Assembly (NCBI GenBank): GCA_016702645.1
Contig: JADJDP010000028.1
Coordinates: forward strand, 1 to 64,000
DNA: 64,000 bases
DNA from: Flavobacteriales bacterium
GTDB lineage: Bacteria; Bacteroidota; Bacteroidia; Flavobacteriales_F; PHOS-HE28
Direction of reading: 5' to 3'
Below the pieces are notes generated by a model that was not told the DNA's origin, ran no database searches, and saw only the letters and a list, made by a program, of their open reading frames with translations. Shown piece after piece: positions 28,822 to 38,186 of this stretch. The translations under genes and the position numbers were made by a program. Every line of letters starts with the position of its first letter. The first letter of the stretch is position 1.

Positions 28822-29775
28822 ATGAAATTCATCCTCGCTGTGTGGATGGCGCTCCTGATGCCGTCCATCAGCATCGGGTGCGATGTCTGTGGCATCTTCC
28901 TCGGAATACAGCCGCACGATCGCACTTCTTCCTTCAGCTTGCTGTGGCGCTACCGTCGCCTCGAAGGCGCTTTGCCGGGCACACCTGCGTTGGGTGTCCC
29001 GAAGCACGGTGGTCATGATCAAGGCAGTGCCACTGTCAACGACACGCACTACCGCGAACTCTACCAGGTCGCCGAGTTGCGAGGTGATCTCTGGTGGAGC
29101 CCGCGTTTTGCGACGCTCGTGTCATTGCCGCTCGTGAACAATTACCGCGCGGTGGACGGCATCATCCAGAACGATGTCTATGGCATGGGCGATCCGCTTT
29201 TCATCACCCGATACCTGCTGGTGAACACCAAATGCCTGACGGAGGATGAACGCACTGTGCACCGCGTCATGATCGGAGCGGGTGCGAAGCTTCCTCTTGG
29301 ACGCCACGACATGACCTACAACGGCCACGAGGTCGAAACCGACCAACAACCTGGAACCGGTTCCCTGGATCTGCTGGCGTCGACGGAATACATGGTCCGT
29401 CGTGGGCGTAATGGAGCCAGCTTGAGCATGATCGGTCGTTACAACGGCTCCAATGCCGACGAGTATCGACTCGGTCATGGGTTGAGCACCACGGTGGAGG
29501 CGTTCCGTCGTTTCGACTTTGGCGCCGACTGGAAATTGATGCCCTCCTTGGGCATGTATCACGAATTGTCCGGGAAGGATGCCATGGACGGAAGTAGCGT
29601 CCAAGGCACCGGCAGTTCCACCTTGTTCACCCACGCAGGAGTCCGCGTGTGGTGGCGTTCCTGGGGTTTCACATCCACCTTCCAGTACGGCGTTGCGCGT
29701 ACTCTGGGTGAACAGATGGTACCGAACCGGGAGCGCGTTGTCTTGGGACTTACCTACAACCTCGTAAACAACTGA
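28822..29775 (+). CDS. Outer-membrane barrel-like protein with N-terminal CDVCG motif
   Basis: A 317-residue exported protein. After the signal peptide MKFILAVWMALLMPSISIG the mature protein begins CDVCGIFLGIQPHDR, a pattern I know from Bacteroidota transporter-like barrels linked to metal loci. The rest alternates strands and tight turns (LRGDLWWSPRFATLVSLPLV, VWWRSWGFTSTFQYGVAR) and ends LTYNLVNN. It ends 6 bp before the MbnP-like lipoprotein gene, so the two are one operon. Possible role: outer-membrane passage or binding of copper or a copper complex (inference). Confidence 0.7.
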   Translation: MKFILAVWMALLMPSISIGCDVCGIFLGIQPHDRTSSFSLLWRYRRLEGALPGTPALGVPKHGGHDQGSATVNDTHYRELYQVAELRGDLWWSPRFATLVSLPLVNNYRAVDGIIQNDVYGMGDPLFITRYLLVNTKCLTEDERTVHRVMIGAGAKLPLGRHDMTYNGHEVETDQQPGTGSLDLLASTEYMVRRGRNGASLSMIGRYNGSNADEYRLGHGLSTTVEAFRRFDFGADWKLMPSLGMYHELSGKDAMDGSSVQGTGSSTLFTHAGVRVWWRSWGFTSTFQYGVARTLGEQMVPNRERVVLGLTYNLVNN

Positions 29776-29781
29776 ACATAG

Positions 29782-30543
29782 ATGAACCATTCGAAGCTTG
29801 CCTTGATAGCCCTCCTCGCGGTCTCTCTTGCCTCCTGCAAACGGGATGATGATGAGGATCCGGCACCGACGCCCACACCCGCCACCACCGGCACGGTGAA
29901 GCTCTCCTTCACGTTCATGAACGGATCGGCACCGTACGATATCAATACCACGGTGCAGGACGGTGCGGGGCACAATGTGCGTTTCAGCGATCTGAAGTTC
30001 TACACCTCGGACTTCCACCTGACCGACGATGCCGATGTGGAGGTGGCGGAATACCATGAGGTCGTCCTGTTGGCCGATGCTTCCGCGACCAGCAACGAGT
30101 TCACGCTTGGGACCATGTCACCCGCGCATGTGCATGAAGCACACATCAGCTTGGGCTTGGATGCTACCCTGAACCACGCCGACCCTACGCTTGCCGAATA
30201 CCCGCTCAACGTGCCCGGTATGCACTGGAGTTGGAATCCGGCCGCTGGCTACAAGTTCCTCCTCATGGAAGGGCATGTTGATGGCAACAACGACGGTGAT
30301 TTCGAGGACGCAGAGGACGTGGCCATCACCTATCACTGTGCGACCGACGCTTTGCTGCGCGAAGCGCATGTTCACATCCACGCGGAGGTAACCGCCGGTT
30401 CCACGGTGACCATGGCGGCAGGAGTGGATGTAGCCAAGATCATCAGCGGCTTGGACTTCCTCACAACCCCCATGGCAATGGGGGGGGAGCCAGCCAACAT
30501 CACTGCCATGGACAGCCTTGCGGTGGCCATCGACGAACTCTAG
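29782..30543 (+). CDS. MbnP-like copper-binding lipoprotein
   Basis: A 253-residue lipoprotein: MNHSKLALIALLAVSLASC with lipobox LASC and a charged KRDDDEDP linker. The domain resembles MbnP, the periplasmic copper-binding protein of methanotroph loci: LSFTFMNGSAPYDINTT, FSDLKFYTSDFHLTDD, PGMHWSWNPAAGYKFLLMEG, and a His-rich EAHVHIHAEV. The Trp pair in HWSW is where MbnP carries its copper-site Trp (family knowledge). No MbnH-type di-heme peroxidase, which usually accompanies MbnP, is present here. Third gene of the cluster. Confidence 0.82.
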   Translation: MNHSKLALIALLAVSLASCKRDDDEDPAPTPTPATTGTVKLSFTFMNGSAPYDINTTVQDGAGHNVRFSDLKFYTSDFHLTDDADVEVAEYHEVVLLADASATSNEFTLGTMSPAHVHEAHISLGLDATLNHADPTLAEYPLNVPGMHWSWNPAAGYKFLLMEGHVDGNNDGDFEDAEDVAITYHCATDALLREAHVHIHAEVTAGSTVTMAAGVDVAKIISGLDFLTTPMAMGGEPANITAMDSLAVAIDEL

Positions 30544-30562
30544 TCCAAACCTTTCATCGTTC

Positions 30563-30594
30563 GCGAGCGGGTCGCATTTCGCGGCCCGCTTCGC
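30563..30594 (+). terminator. Possible terminator after MbnP cluster
   Basis: GCGAGCGGGTCGC pairs with GCGGCCCGCTTCGC around ATTTC with one bulge. The T-run is missing, so it may only be a stabilising hairpin. Confidence 0.35.
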
Positions 30595-30620
30595 ATTCCG
30601 GGGCACTGCGGAGCACGGGT

Positions 30621-30628
30621 TACTTTCG
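30621..30628 (+). promoter_or_regulatory. Putative aconitase -7 box (TACTTTCG)
   Basis: Bacteroidota-type box 24 nt before the aconitase ATG at 30653. Confidence 0.4.
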
Positions 30629-30652
30629 CGGGCGAAATCCACCAGCCCAGGA

Positions 30653-32925
30653 ATGAGCCAGATCTTCGACCTCGAAATGATCAAGGCGGTATACAGCCGC
30701 TTCCCTGCCCGCGTCACCGCCGCCCGCAAAGCGGTCGGTAAGCCGCTCACCCTCACGGAGAAGATCCCTCTATGCCCACCTTTGGGACGGTGATGCGAAA
30801 CAAGCTTTTGGTCGCGGGAAAGATTATGTCGATTTCGCGCCGGACCGCGTGGCCATGCAGGACGCCACGGCCCAGATGGCATTGCTCCAGTTCAGCACCA
30901 CGGGCCGCAAGACCGTGGCTGTGCCCAGCACCGTGCATTGCGATCACCTGATCCAAGCGCGCGTTGGCGCGAAGCAGGACCTGCAGGACGCGCTGCTCAA
31001 GAGCAACGAGGTCTTCAACTTCCTGGAGAGCATCAGCAACAAATACGGCATCGGCTTCTGGAAGCCGGGGGCGGGTATCATCCACCAAGTGGTTTTGGAG
31101 CAGTACGCTTTCCCGGCGGAATGATGATCGGCACGGACAGCCACACGGTGAACGCCGGTGGCTTGGGCATGATCGCGATCGGTGTGGGCGGTGCCGATGC
31201 CTGTGACGTGATGAGCGGTCTGGCGTGGGAACTGAAATGGCCGAAGCTCATCGGCGTGAAGTTGACCGGCAAGCTCAGCGGATGGGCCAGCCCGAAGGAT
31301 GTGATCCTGAAGGTTGCCGGTATCCTCACTGTGAAGGGAGGGACCGGTGCCATCGTCGAGTACTTCGGTCCGGGGGCTGAGAGCATGAGCTGCACCGGCA
31401 AGGGCACTATTGCCAACATGGGCGCGGAGATCGGGGCCACCACCAGCACGTTCTCCTACGACGATTCCATGTCGCGTTATCTGAAAGGAACCGGCCGCGC
31501 GGATGTGGCCGCTCTCGCGGATACCATCAAGGAGCACCTGCAAGGCGACCCGGAGGTCTATGCCGACCCCAGCAAGTATTTCGATCAGGTCATCGAAATC
31601 GACCTGAGCACCTTGGAGCCGCACGTGAACGGTCCGTTCACTCCGGACCTTGCATGGCCCATCAGCAAGTTCGCCGCAGCGGTGAAGGAGAATGGCTGGC
31701 CCGCCAAACTGGAAGTCGGTTTGATCGGCTCCTGCACGAACAGCAGCTATGAGGATCTCACGCGTAGCGCCTCGCTTGCGCAACAGGCCATCGACAAGAA
31801 CCTGAAAGCGAAGAGCGAGTTCACGATCACGCCCGGTAGCGAAGTCGTTCGCTACACCGCCGAGCGCGATGGCCTGCTGAAGACCTTCGATGCGATGGGC
31901 GGCGTGGTATTGGCGAACGCTTGCGGGCCGTGCATCGGACAATGGGCGCGCCACACGGACGACCCGAACCGCAAGAACAGCATCATCACTTCCTTCAATC
32001 GCAACTTCGCGAAGCGCAATGATGGCAATGCGAACACGCATGCCTTCGTGGCTTCACCGGAGATCGTTACTGCGCTCGCCATCGCAGGAGACCTCACCTT
32101 CAACCCGCTCACCGACGAGCTGGTGAACGAGGCCGGTGTTAAAGTGCGTCTGGACGAGCCCAAGGGCATCGAACTGCCACCGCGCGGCTTTGATGTAGGC
32201 GATGCCGGTACAAAGCTCCGGCTGCGGATGGCAGCAAGGTGGAAGTGGTGGTGAAGCCAGGCAGCGATCGTCTGCAACTTCTGGAACCCTTCCCGGCGTG
32301 GAACGGCAAGAACATCACGGATGCCGTGGTGCTCATCAAGGCCAAAGGGAAGTGTACCACCGACCACATCAGCATGGCCGGCCCTTGGTTGCGCTACCGT
32401 GGCCACCTGGACAATATCAGCAACAACACCTTGATCGGTGCCACAAACGCATACAATGGCGAGGTGGACAAGGTGAAAAGCCAACTGACCGGTGAATACG
32501 GACCGGTGCCTGCCACACAGCGTGGCTACAAGGCTGCCGGTGTGCCAAGCATCATCGTGGGCGACCAGAACTACGGTGAGGGTTCATCCCGCGAGCACGC
32601 TGCCATGCAACCCCGCCACTTGGGGGTTTCCGCAGTGCTGGTGAAGAGCTTCGCCCGGATCCACGAGACCAATTTGAAGAAGCAGGGCATGCTCGCCCTC
32701 ACCTTCGCCAACGAGGCCGACTACGACAAGATCCAGGAGGACGACCGCGTCGACTTCACGGACTTGACGGAATTCGCTCCGGGCAAGCTGCTCACGCTGG
32801 TCTTCAAGCACAAGACCGGAGGAAGCGACCATATCGCCTGCAACCACACCTACAATGCGCAACAGATCGACTGGTTCAAGGCGGGCGGTGCGCTCAACAT
32901 CATCCGGGCGCAGCAGAAGGGTTGA
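30653..32925 (+). CDS. acn: Aconitate hydratase, three frameshifts
   Basis: TCA-cycle enzyme converting citrate to isocitrate, about 757 residues (mitochondrial-like type) after repair. The N-terminus is MSQIFDLEMIKAVYSRFPAR. Breaks: near 30766 (an extra C in CCC), near 31114 (a missing G, joining YAFP to GGMMIGTDSHT), and near 32212 (joining GDAG to YKAPAADGSKVEV). The [4Fe-4S] cysteines are visible in GSCTNSSYEDL and ANACGPCIGQW; GDQNYGEGSSREHAA in the swivel domain is intact. Three independent one-base errors in one conserved gene point to sequencing error. Icd is also in this window. Confidence 0.93.
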
Positions 32926-33006
32926 CCAACGGTTGCATATGCCAAATTGAGCAGACTGGGCGCGAGTTCTCCACTATCAATTGGGGATTAGTGCCCATCA
33001 AGTCGC

Positions 33007-33036
33007 TTGGCAGTTCAAAAGCTCGGCATAGATTTG
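33007..33036 (+). promoter_or_regulatory. Complete Bacteroidota promoter of the beta-barrel gene
   Basis: TTG at 33007-33009 and TAGATTTG at 33029-33036, separated by exactly 19 bases, match the two-part consensus. The ATG follows 40 nt downstream at 33076. Confidence 0.6.
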
Positions 33037-33075
33037 GCCCCGAACTCAACCGAGACCAAACCAATCTCAACAAAC

Positions 33076-33615
33076 ATGAAGAAGATCGTAACAGTAGTTT
33101 CCGCGCTGGTGCTCGGCATCACCGCGATGGCCCAGACCGACCAGGGCGGTTGGATGTTCGGTGCTGGTTCCAACTTCGGATTCACCTCTGGAAAGGCGGA
33201 CAGCGACCAGGAGGATTCCGAGTCGAACCTCAGCCTCGATGTGCGCGCGGGTTACTTCGTGATCGACCACTTGGCCGTTGGATTGGATCTGGGCTATGGC
33301 AGCACCAGCCAGGGTGACATCAGTTCGTCCACGATGGGCGTTGGTCCTTACCTGCGCTATTTCTTCATGGAGAACAAACTCTTCGGTGAGGCTGGCTTCC
33401 AGTACCAGAGCGCTTCCTTCGATGGGGAGAACCTCGGTTCCGGTTCCGCTATCGGCCTTGGAGTGGGCTATGCGGCTTGGTTGAACGACAACGTCACCAT
33501 CGAGCCCATGCTTTCATACGCAATGACCAGCTTCAAGCCTGAGGGCGCTGATGAGTCGGTGAGCGGCTCCCAGTTCGGGGTGATGATCAACTTCGGCATC
33601 TACCTCGGTAACTAA
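33076..33615 (+). CDS. Outer-membrane beta-barrel protein (porin-family/OmpW-like size)
   Basis: A 179-residue protein with signal peptide MKKIVTVVSALVLGITAMAQ and eight likely strands, including LSLDVRAGYFVIDHLAVGLD, MGVGPYLRYFFMEN and IGLGVGYAAWLNDNV, ending MINFGIYLGN. It belongs to the small outer-membrane barrel superfamily common in this phylum; no ligand can be inferred. It has its own clear promoter and terminator, so it is monocistronic and possibly abundant. Confidence 0.82.
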   Translation: MKKIVTVVSALVLGITAMAQTDQGGWMFGAGSNFGFTSGKADSDQEDSESNLSLDVRAGYFVIDHLAVGLDLGYGSTSQGDISSSTMGVGPYLRYFFMENKLFGEAGFQYQSASFDGENLGSGSAIGLGVGYAAWLNDNVTIEPMLSYAMTSFKPEGADESVSGSQFGVMINFGIYLGN

Positions 33616-33636
33616 ACCTCAACAGGTCTCTGGCAA

Positions 33637-33669
33637 GGGCCGCTTCGCAAGAAGCGGCCCTTTGCTTTT
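33637..33669 (+). terminator. Strong rho-independent terminator
   Basis: Perfect ten-base-pair stem GGGCCGCTTC/GAAGCGGCCC with GCAA loop and TTTGCTTTT tail, 21 bp after the beta-barrel stop. Confidence 0.85.
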
Positions 33670-33691
33670 GGTCCCCACCGAAAGGCACGGT

Positions 33692-33741
33692 CCTTGTCAA
33701 CGAGCCCAGAGCGTGGTCTTTGCCCTGAGCCTGTCGAAGGG
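33692..33741. repeat. REP-like inverted repeat with CCTGAGCCTGTCGAAGGG arm
   Basis: GCCCTGAGCCTGTCGAAGGG at 33722-33741 is, on the other strand, the CCTTCGACAGGCTCAGGGC-type short repeat that I recall as widely dispersed in environmental bacterial genomes. A degenerate inverted copy, CCTTGTCAACGAGCCCAGAGC, lies at 33692-33712. It sits between a terminator and the next gene. Confidence 0.5.
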
Positions 33742-33779
33742 TACCTTGGCCCGCCACCACCAAACGACCTCTTTTGCAC

Positions 33780-34955
33780 ATGACCATCATTCGCAAGACC
33801 CTCCTCCATGCCCTTCTTGGCTTGCTGCCCCTGACCATGGTAGCGCAGGACATCGATACCACCCGTAGTTGGATCGCCAACGGGGACTTCGAGCAGCTCG
33901 ATGGCAAGAAGCTGAAGCGTCCCGGTGGCATCCAGTACGCCAAGGGCTGGAGCAGTGCCACGGGCAAAAAGGCCGATCTGTTCAGCGAGAACGCCACTGT
34001 CGAAAGCACGGTTAGCACCCCGAAGAACTTCGCTGGGGAGCAGACAGCGCTCAGCGGTGCCAACTACGCGGGCGTGCGTTGGTGGAGCTACCAGAACAAG
34101 GAGCCTCGCACCTACCTGCAAACGCAGATGAAGCACAAGATGAAGAAGGATTCGCTCTACTGCGTGCGTTTCTACGTGAACCTCGCCGACCTGAGCAAGT
34201 ACGCTACGGGTGAACTGGGTGCCTACTTCAGCAAGGACCGGATCGAGAAGGAGGACGCACTGAGCTTGACATACGACGTTACCGTGCCGGCCGTGCGCAG
34301 CAAGGTGTACGCGGACATGTTCAGTTGGGTGGGTGTGTGCGGCACATACGAGAGCAAGGGAAACGAGGAGTACATGATCATCGGCAACTTCGGTGCAACG
34401 GAGAAGACCGTGAACGAGAAGACCAAACGTCCGAAAGGGGAGACCCGCCCACAGGTGTTCAGTGCCTACTACTACATCGACAACGTGGAGGTGTACCAAG
34501 TGAAGAACCGTACCTCCTGCTCGTGCGAGCAACTGAAGGACGCTGAGAGCGAGTACATTTTCAGCCGCAAGGGAGTCACCCCTCCAGGCCTCAAGCCTGC
34601 GGAAAAGGCGGAGCGTCAAACCATTTACTTCAAGCGTTTCCAGCGTTTCGTGGACCCATCCATGGAGCCATGGGTGCAGGACATCGTCGAGGCCATGACC
34701 GAAGACCCTGCGATGAAGATCGAGTTGATCGGTCACTTCGACAGCATCGAGAACGACCGCACACGGGTCCGCCCGGATCTGGTGCCGCTGGCCAAGGAGC
34801 GCGCTGAAGCGGTGCGCGATGCGATGGTCGAAGCCGGGATCGATACCGGACGTATCACGGTCAGTTCGAAGGATGCCACCGAACCCGCTGACGAATCCGA
34901 TTCCGAAGTGGGCCGGAGCAAGAACCGCCGGGTAGCCGTGGTGGTGAAGAAGTAG
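33780..34955 (+). CDS. OmpA-family outer-membrane protein with N-terminal jelly-roll-like domain
   Basis: A 391-residue protein. It starts with the signal peptide MTIIRKTLLHALLGLLPLTM; an in-frame TTG two codons earlier is possible but less likely. Residues about 25-230 form a strand-rich domain opening WIANGDFEQLDG, seen in other Bacteroidota OmpA proteins and resembling carbohydrate-binding folds. A Cys-rich SCSCEQ link follows. The C-terminal OmpA domain carries IELIGHFDSIEND and DESDSEVGRSKNRRVAVVV, the peptidoglycan-binding region. Likely links outer membrane and cell wall. Ended by a terminator at 34972. Confidence 0.83.
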   Translation: MTIIRKTLLHALLGLLPLTMVAQDIDTTRSWIANGDFEQLDGKKLKRPGGIQYAKGWSSATGKKADLFSENATVESTVSTPKNFAGEQTALSGANYAGVRWWSYQNKEPRTYLQTQMKHKMKKDSLYCVRFYVNLADLSKYATGELGAYFSKDRIEKEDALSLTYDVTVPAVRSKVYADMFSWVGVCGTYESKGNEEYMIIGNFGATEKTVNEKTKRPKGETRPQVFSAYYYIDNVEVYQVKNRTSCSCEQLKDAESEYIFSRKGVTPPGLKPAEKAERQTIYFKRFQRFVDPSMEPWVQDIVEAMTEDPAMKIELIGHFDSIENDRTRVRPDLVPLAKERAEAVRDAMVEAGIDTGRITVSSKDATEPADESDSEVGRSKNRRVAVVVKK

Positions 34956-34971
34956 GACGAACGTATTTGTC

Positions 34972-35012
34972 GAAGGGCGCCGGGGGGAAAGCTCGAGCGC
35001 CCTTCTCTTTAA
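34972..35012 (+). terminator. Terminator of OmpA-family gene
   Basis: GAAGGGCGC pairs with GCGCCCTTC around an 16-base loop, followed by TCTTTAAG. It is 17 bp after the stop codon. Confidence 0.55.
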
Positions 35013-35044
35013 GCTGGCGCGCTCGCGACTACCTTCCCGCTCGA

Positions 35045-36364
35045 ATGGAACTGGCCAGGGGCGACCGTCGGGTCATCCGCGCATGGACGATGTACGACTG
35101 GGCGAACTCGTCCTATTCGCTCACCATCACCAGCGCGGTGTTCCCCATGTTCTATGTGGCGATCACGCAGGCATTCGGTGAAGAGAACTTCGTGGAACGT
35201 TATGGCGTGCCATCGGCATCGCTCTACTCGTACGCGTTGTCCGCAGGCTTCCTCCTCGTGGCCCTTGTCGTCCCGTTGCTCAGCGGCATCGCCGACCATC
35301 GTGGGAACAAGCTCAATTACCTGAAGCTGTTCTGTTATGTGGGAGCGGCGAGTTGTGCGGGCCTCTTCTTCTTTTCGGTGGAGCACGTCTGGATAAGTAT
35401 GGCGTGCATCGTCCTGGCGTGCGCGGGTTTTTCGGGCAGCTTGGTGTTCTATGATGCCTACCTACCGGAAATAGCCGAGAAGAAGGATCATGACCGGATC
35501 AGTGCCCGGGGTTACACCATGGGCTACATCGGCAGCGTGATCTTGCTCGTCCTCAACCTGCTCATGGTGATGAAGCCCGGTTGGTTCTTCATTCCGGAGG
35601 AAGATGGACTTCCTGCACGCCTCACCTTCATCACCGTCGCCCTCTGGTGGGCGGGCTGGGCGCAATGGCCGTTCCGCGTGTTGCCCCACCGCGCGGGAAG
35701 CGGCCCGGAGCGGAAGCACGTGATCTGGAGCGGCTACCAAGAGTTGCGGAAGGTGTGGCTCCAGTTGATGGGCATGCGCCGCTTGCGCCGCTACTTGATG
35801 GCCTTCTTCGTGTTCAACATGGGCATTCAAACCGTCATGTACCTGGCGGTCAACTTCGCGAAGCAGGAGATCACGCAACCCGATGGCTCTCCGATTGCCG
35901 ATGACAGCTTGATCATCAGCGTGCTCATCATCCAATTGGTCGCCGCGCTTGGGGCCGCACTGTTCGTGCAGGTGAGCAAGCGGCTTGGGAACGTTCGCGC
36001 CCTGCTCATCGGCTGTGTGGTTTGGGTGGGCGTTTGCCTCATGGCCTGGAGCATCCACCTCACCCATGAGTTCTACATCCTGGCGGCCATCGTTGGCTCC
36101 GTCATGGGTGGCTGCCAATCCCTCAGCCGCAGTACCTACGCCAAGTTCCTGCCCCCGACCACGGACACTTCCAGCTTCTTCAGCTTCTATGATGTGAGCT
36201 ATTACCTCGGCACCGTGCTGGGGACCTTCGCTTACGGGCTGGTGTACCAATTGACCGGGGACCTTCGCGATACGATCATCGCCATCGGTTCCTTTTTCGT
36301 CCTTGGCGTGATCCTGCTTCTGCGGGTGCCGAAGGAAGAGGACGCGGTGACGGCTCCCGCCTGA
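35045..36364 (+). CDS. MFS transporter of the UMF1 / Atg22-like family
   Basis: A 439-residue inner-membrane protein with about twelve hydrophobic segments. The family hallmark is at the N-terminus: AWTMYDWANSSYSLTITSAV followed by FP. The start at 35045 is preceded by a TACCTTCC box at 35030-35037, so its mRNA may be leaderless. The substrate of bacterial UMF1 proteins is not established; the eukaryotic homolog Atg22 exports amino acids from vacuoles. Its TGA overlaps the ATG of the next gene (TGATG), so the two are coupled. Confidence 0.85.
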   Translation: MELARGDRRVIRAWTMYDWANSSYSLTITSAVFPMFYVAITQAFGEENFVERYGVPSASLYSYALSAGFLLVALVVPLLSGIADHRGNKLNYLKLFCYVGAASCAGLFFFSVEHVWISMACIVLACAGFSGSLVFYDAYLPEIAEKKDHDRISARGYTMGYIGSVILLVLNLLMVMKPGWFFIPEEDGLPARLTFITVALWWAGWAQWPFRVLPHRAGSGPERKHVIWSGYQELRKVWLQLMGMRRLRRYLMAFFVFNMGIQTVMYLAVNFAKQEITQPDGSPIADDSLIISVLIIQLVAALGAALFVQVSKRLGNVRALLIGCVVWVGVCLMAWSIHLTHEFYILAAIVGSVMGGCQSLSRSTYAKFLPPTTDTSSFFSFYDVSYYLGTVLGTFAYGLVYQLTGDLRDTIIAIGSFFVLGVILLLRVPKEEDAVTAPA

Positions 36365-37606
36365 TGGCGATCTTCGCGGCCATGAGCGACGACAAGTCCT
36401 GGGATGTGGTGATCGTTGGCGGCGGCATCGTGGGTGCCGCCACGCTGTACAAGTTGCAAACCCGCTTCCCTGCGTTCAGGATCCTGCTCTTGGAAAAGGA
36501 GAAGGCCCTGGCCGACCACCAGACCGGCCGCAACAGGTGGGGTGATCCACAGCGGCATCTACTACAAGCCCGGCAGCTACAAGGCCAAGAACTGCGTGGA
36601 CGGTCGTCGCGAACTGGTAGCCTTTGCCAGGCGGCACGGCGTGAAGCACGACATCTGCGGGAAGCTCATCGTTGCCACGAGCGCGGATGAGCTACCGCGC
36701 CTGGAGAAGATCTACAATACAGGTGTCGCCAACGGGATCGAGGACATGGCGCGTGTGGATGCTGCGCAGATCAAGGAGATCGAGCCGTTCTGCGATGGCA
36801 TTGCGGGAGTGCGCGTGGGTTGTACCGGCATCATCGATTTCCGCGGCGCCACGATGAAGATGGCCGAGCTCGCCCTGGCGTTGCAGCCAGCGAGTCGTGT
36901 TGCGCTCGGGGAAGCGTTCGTGGGCGTGGCTTCTTCGGATGGTGGCAGTGCGGTGCGCACGACGAAGGGAACGTATCGCTCACGCTATGTCATCTTTTGC
37001 GGAGGCTTGCAGAGCGATCGACTGGCAAAGGCCGATGGTGCGCATGTGGAAGAACGTATCGTGGGCTTTCGTGGCGACTACTACGAACTCACTGAACAGG
37101 GCAAACACAAGGTCAAACACCTCATCTATCCGGTCCCGGATCCGCGCTTCCCCTTCTTGGGCGTCCACTTCACGCGTATGACCGATGGAAGCATCGAGTG
37201 CGGCCCGAACGCCGTGTTCACCTTCAAGCGGGAAGGTTATGGCAAGACCGACTTCGACCTGAAGGACACCATGGACGCGCTTACGTATGGTGGCACCTGG
37301 AAGCTCTTCTTCAAGAACATGAGCTACGGCATCGCCGAATACCGGCGGGCCTTCAGCAAGCGGCTTTTCCTCAAGACCCTGCAGCGATTGATCCCGACCT
37401 TGACCATGGAGGATATCGAACCCGGTCGAGCAGGTGTGCGTGCGATGCTGCTGGGCACCGATGGAGCCATGGTCGATGATTTCCGCATTGAACGGCGTGG
37501 GAACCACATCCATGTGCTCAACGCACCCTCACCGGCGGCTACGGCAGCGCTCGCGATCGGTGGGCATATCGTGGAAATGGCAGCGAAGGAATTCCGGCTC
37601 GGGTAG
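36364..37606 (+). CDS. lhgO: L-2-hydroxyglutarate oxidase (LhgO), frameshifted near 36533-36540
   Basis: FAD-dependent oxidoreductase of about 413 residues that converts L-2-hydroxyglutarate to 2-oxoglutarate. It has the dinucleotide motif DVVIVGGGIVGAATLYKL, then HQTGRN in one frame and GVIHSGIYYKPGSYKAKNC in the next. The family reads HQTGxNSGVIHSGIYY, so an indel breaks it near 36535. The C-terminus has PGRAGVRAMLL and the FAD-binding ending VLNAPSPAATAALAIGGHI. Translationally coupled to the UMF1 transporter. Likely a metabolite-repair enzyme feeding the TCA cycle. Confidence 0.9.
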
Positions 37607-37614
37607 GCCGGTGC

Positions 37615-38157
37615 TCAGCTGATCCGGTACTGCTCGTTCACCTCCGCCCAGTTCCAGAGGAAGTAGCTGAAAAGGCCGTTGAGCCGCTTGAGCAGGATGG
37701 GGTTCGGCTGCTTCATCTCGCGGAAGTAACTGTCCTGGAAGCAGAAGAGCTCGTACTCCGTGAAGAGGGCACGACCCATGGCATAGACCGGGTTCTTGCT
37801 GGGGAAGTTGAGCCGCTCCATCTTCGAACGAAGTGCTCGCACGCGCTCTTCTACCTCCGTGCACTCACGGCCGATGGCCTGGGCGAACTTGGAGACGGAC
37901 AGGGAGAACATGCGCTTGTCCACACCGGGACCCAGGACACGGTCCATCTCCATCAAGTTGGCGGCGAGGACGATCAGGAGGAAATGCTCATCCTCCTCCA
38001 CCGAAAGACCCGGCGGCGTCACGAACTCGGGTGCTTCGTTCACTTCGTCGACAACGGTCGGAAAACCTTCGGCACACATCTCCAGCACGGTGTTCACGAA
38101 CACGTTGGCCAGCTTGTCCTCGGTGATCTTCTTTTTTCCGAACAGGGTCGCGATCAT
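37615..38157 (-). CDS. Conserved hypothetical protein
   Basis: A 180-residue cytoplasmic protein, mostly helical by composition, with no signal peptide and no motif I recognise. It begins MIATLFGKKKITEDKLANVF and has the acidic stretch GLSVEEDEHFLLIV. It converges on lhgO with 8 bp between stops, and is divergent from the DinB gene. Codon use and length look like a real gene. Function unknown. Confidence 0.7.
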   Translation of the reverse strand: MIATLFGKKKITEDKLANVFVNTVLEMCAEGFPTVVDEVNEAPEFVTPPGLSVEEDEHFLLIVLAANLMEMDRVLGPGVDKRMFSLSVSKFAQAIGRECTEVEERVRALRSKMERLNFPSKNPVYAMGRALFTEYELFCFQDSYFREMKQPNPILLKRLNGLFSYFLWNWAEVNEQYRIS

Positions 38158-38186
38158 GGCACTTGGTTCCGGCGAAGGTCCGCGCT

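Noticed and set aside
30653..32925. Aconitase as a decayed pseudogene
   Set aside because: All three breaks are one-base indels with the protein otherwise fully conserved, including the cluster cysteines.
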